The translations under genes were made by a program, and so were the position numbers. From assembly GCA_045592985.1 (NCBI GenBank), contig JAZNVU010000014.1, positions 1 through 5,579 of the forward strand: 5,579 bases of DNA. The letters are read 5' to 3'. This document shows, one piece after another, positions 4,485 to 5,579 of this stretch. The first letter of the stretch is position 1. Each line of letters begins with the position of its first letter. A model generated the notes under the pieces. The model was given only the letters and a program-made list of their open reading frames with translations, did no database searches and was not told the origin of the DNA. Source of the stretch: UMGS172 sp045592985 (lineage in GTDB: Bacteria; Bacillota; Clostridia; Oscillospirales; Acutalibacteraceae).

Positions 4485-5111
4485 ATGAAAGGAAAACATT
4501 ATAAAAAATCCATAAAGCTCGGCGGAAAAAAGCTGGCTGTTATGCTCGCTTCGCTCGCTCTTGTCCTTTGCACCATTATCGGTGGTACTTTGGCTTGGCT
4601 CGTTACCGAAACCGACCCTGTTGTTAACACCTTTACCTATGGAGATATCAATATCACTCTCCGTGAAACCGACACTAATAAAGACGGTGATAACGATCCC
4701 AACACCAACACCTACCCAATGGTTCCCGGTCATACTATCACCAAAGACCCCAAGGTTACCTTCAAGGCTAATAGCGAAGATGCTTGGTTGTTTGTTAAGC
4801 TTCAGAAGACTGCAAACTTCGATGACTTTATGACCTATGCGATGGCAGATGGTTGGACGAAGCTTGACAACGTGGACGGTGTATATTACAGAGAAGTATC
4901 AAAAGCAGCACAAGATGCTGAATTTACTGTAATTAAAGACGATACCGTTACCGTAAAAGGCGAAGTTACTAAGGAAATGCTCAACGCCTTAGATGCAAAC
5001 GGCGCAAGCAATTATCCTAAACTCACCGTTACCGCTTATGCGGTACAGCGTGATAACAATGTCGCTACTGCTACCGACGCTTGGGCAAAAACCCAACCCG
5101 TAAACCCGTAA
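4485..5111 (+). CDS. SipW-dependent secreted TasA-like protein 2
   Basis: A 208-residue paralogue of the preceding protein. Its leader is longer and more basic (MKGKHYKKSIKLGGKK), followed by a hydrophobic core (17-33) and GTLA37 before Trp38, the likely SipW cut. The mature part starts WLVTETDPVVNTFTYGDINI and has MVPGHTITKDPKVTFKANSEDAW. This matches the family block of paralogue 1, where SEDSYVRML corresponds to SEDAWLFVKL. Residues 63-71 (DTNKDGDND) look like a calcium-binding loop with acidic residues at alternate positions; this is absent from paralogue 1. AAAGGAGG lies 9 nt before the ATG, the strongest ribosome site in the operon. A small hairpin (AACGG and CCGTT, 5116-5130) follows the stop without a U-run. 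Expected to be an exported matrix or fibre component; exact role unknown. Confidence 0.9.
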   Translation: MKGKHYKKSIKLGGKKLAVMLASLALVLCTIIGGTLAWLVTETDPVVNTFTYGDINITLRETDTNKDGDNDPNTNTYPMVPGHTITKDPKVTFKANSEDAWLFVKLQKTANFDDFMTYAMADGWTKLDNVDGVYYREVSKAAQDAEFTVIKDDTVTVKGEVTKEMLNALDANGASNYPKLTVTAYAVQRDNNVATATDAWAKTQPVNP

Positions 5112-5168
5112 TGTAAACGGAGAATCCGTTGCATAATAAAAACTATTTAATTGAAAGGAAAAAACACT

Positions 5169-5579
5169 ATGAAACTTAAGAATGTTTTACTCACAAGTTT
5201 AAGCTTTGTTCTCGTAGCAGCAGTTGCTATCGGCGGAACCTTGGCTTACCTCACCTCTACCGATGATGACGTTAACGTTATGACACTTGGTAACGTATCT
5301 ATCGCTCAGCACGAATATGAGCGTGTTGTAAATGCAGACGGTACTTATGCTACAAAGACCATTGATAATGTGACCAGCTATGTATTAAAAGACTTTACAC
5401 AAGCAAAACCACTACTTCCTTCTGCTATAGACACAACTACCTGGGAAGGCTGGGATTGGGATACTACCCCCGTGCGTATGACTCAGGTAGATTCCTACGG
5501 CGGTATGCAGGTGTTTAAGTCTGCTTCCAACGCCCAAGACAAGTTTGTTGTCGTTGAAAACACCGGCAAAACCGATGCC
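5169..5579 (+). CDS. SipW-dependent secreted TasA-like protein 3, 3' end outside window
   Basis: The frame is open from ATG 5169 to the last base (137 codons) with no stop. AAAGGAA (5154-5160) lies 8 nt before the ATG. The leader MKLKNVLLTS plus a hydrophobic stretch ends in GGTLA26 before Tyr27, followed by LTSTDDDVNVMTLGNVSIAQ. This matches the cut region and first strand (xNxxTxGxVxI) of the two upstream paralogues. After that it diverges: it lacks the VPG-KDP block at the same place and instead has a Trp-rich WEGWDWDT segment (93-100 region) and a VVVENTGKTDA strand at the cut. It is probably a longer family member, perhaps a minor or anchoring subunit, but the missing C-terminus prevents a firm statement. 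Confidence 0.85.
   Translation, partial: MKLKNVLLTSLSFVLVAAVAIGGTLAYLTSTDDDVNVMTLGNVSIAQHEYERVVNADGTYATKTIDNVTSYVLKDFTQAKPLLPSAIDTTTWEGWDWDTTPVRMTQVDSYGGMQVFKSASNAQDKFVVVENTGKTDA

Noticed and set aside
1..5579. CRISPR arrays, tRNA or rRNA genes, tandem repeats, known riboswitches
   Set aside because: No regularly spaced repeats, cloverleaf or rRNA sequence, or recognisable riboswitch core was seen on either strand by eye.

Overview
The window looks like accessory DNA from a gut-type member of the Bacillota (class Clostridia). The DNA is AT-rich with strong AGGAGG-type ribosome sites. Its gene families (a YpsA-like SLOG protein, a Cys-rich KTR zinc ribbon, a TetR regulator, and a SipW peptidase with several SipW-dependent TasA-like proteins) are typical of that group. 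No species can be named from the sequence alone.

Left part (1-763): the first 26 codons of a divergently transcribed XRE-type regulator run off the left edge on the minus strand. A good sigma-A promoter (168-196) faces right into a SLOG/DUF1273-family gene (269-763).

Centre (882-2239): a complete tyrosine recombinase (882-1724) is followed at once by a perfect 21-bp inverted repeat (1763-1783 and 2023-2043). The repeats bracket about 240 bp that encode no convincing protein but hold one strong outward promoter (extended -10 at 1968-1976). This is the layout of an invertible phase-variation promoter. As written, the promoter faces right, toward the rest of the window. If inverted, it would face the 3' end of the recombinase gene, where a minus-strand terminator (1723-1755) sits just outside the left repeat. 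The leader right of the switch holds a 29-codon ORF that reads through the right repeat, a perfect 17-bp palindrome and a strong intrinsic terminator (2145-2197) ahead of a small KTR zinc-ribbon gene (TTG start at 2240).

Right part (2515-5579): after a second terminator (2515-2541) and an operator-like dyad comes a same-strand gene cluster. It encodes a TetR-family regulator, a SipW-type signal peptidase and three successive TasA-like secreted proteins with GTLA|(Y/W) SipW-type leaders; the third is cut by the window end. SipW would process the three exported proteins, which by family are expected to form or coat extracellular fibres.

Working model (inference): the recombinase flips the promoter, turning a leader-KTR-TetR-SipW-TasA transcription unit on or off in a subpopulation of cells. 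The two terminators and the TetR protein would then gate how far transcription reaches. The inverted repeats, promoter, hairpins and genes are seen directly. Inversion, read-through into the surface genes and TetR binding are not proven by this sequence.
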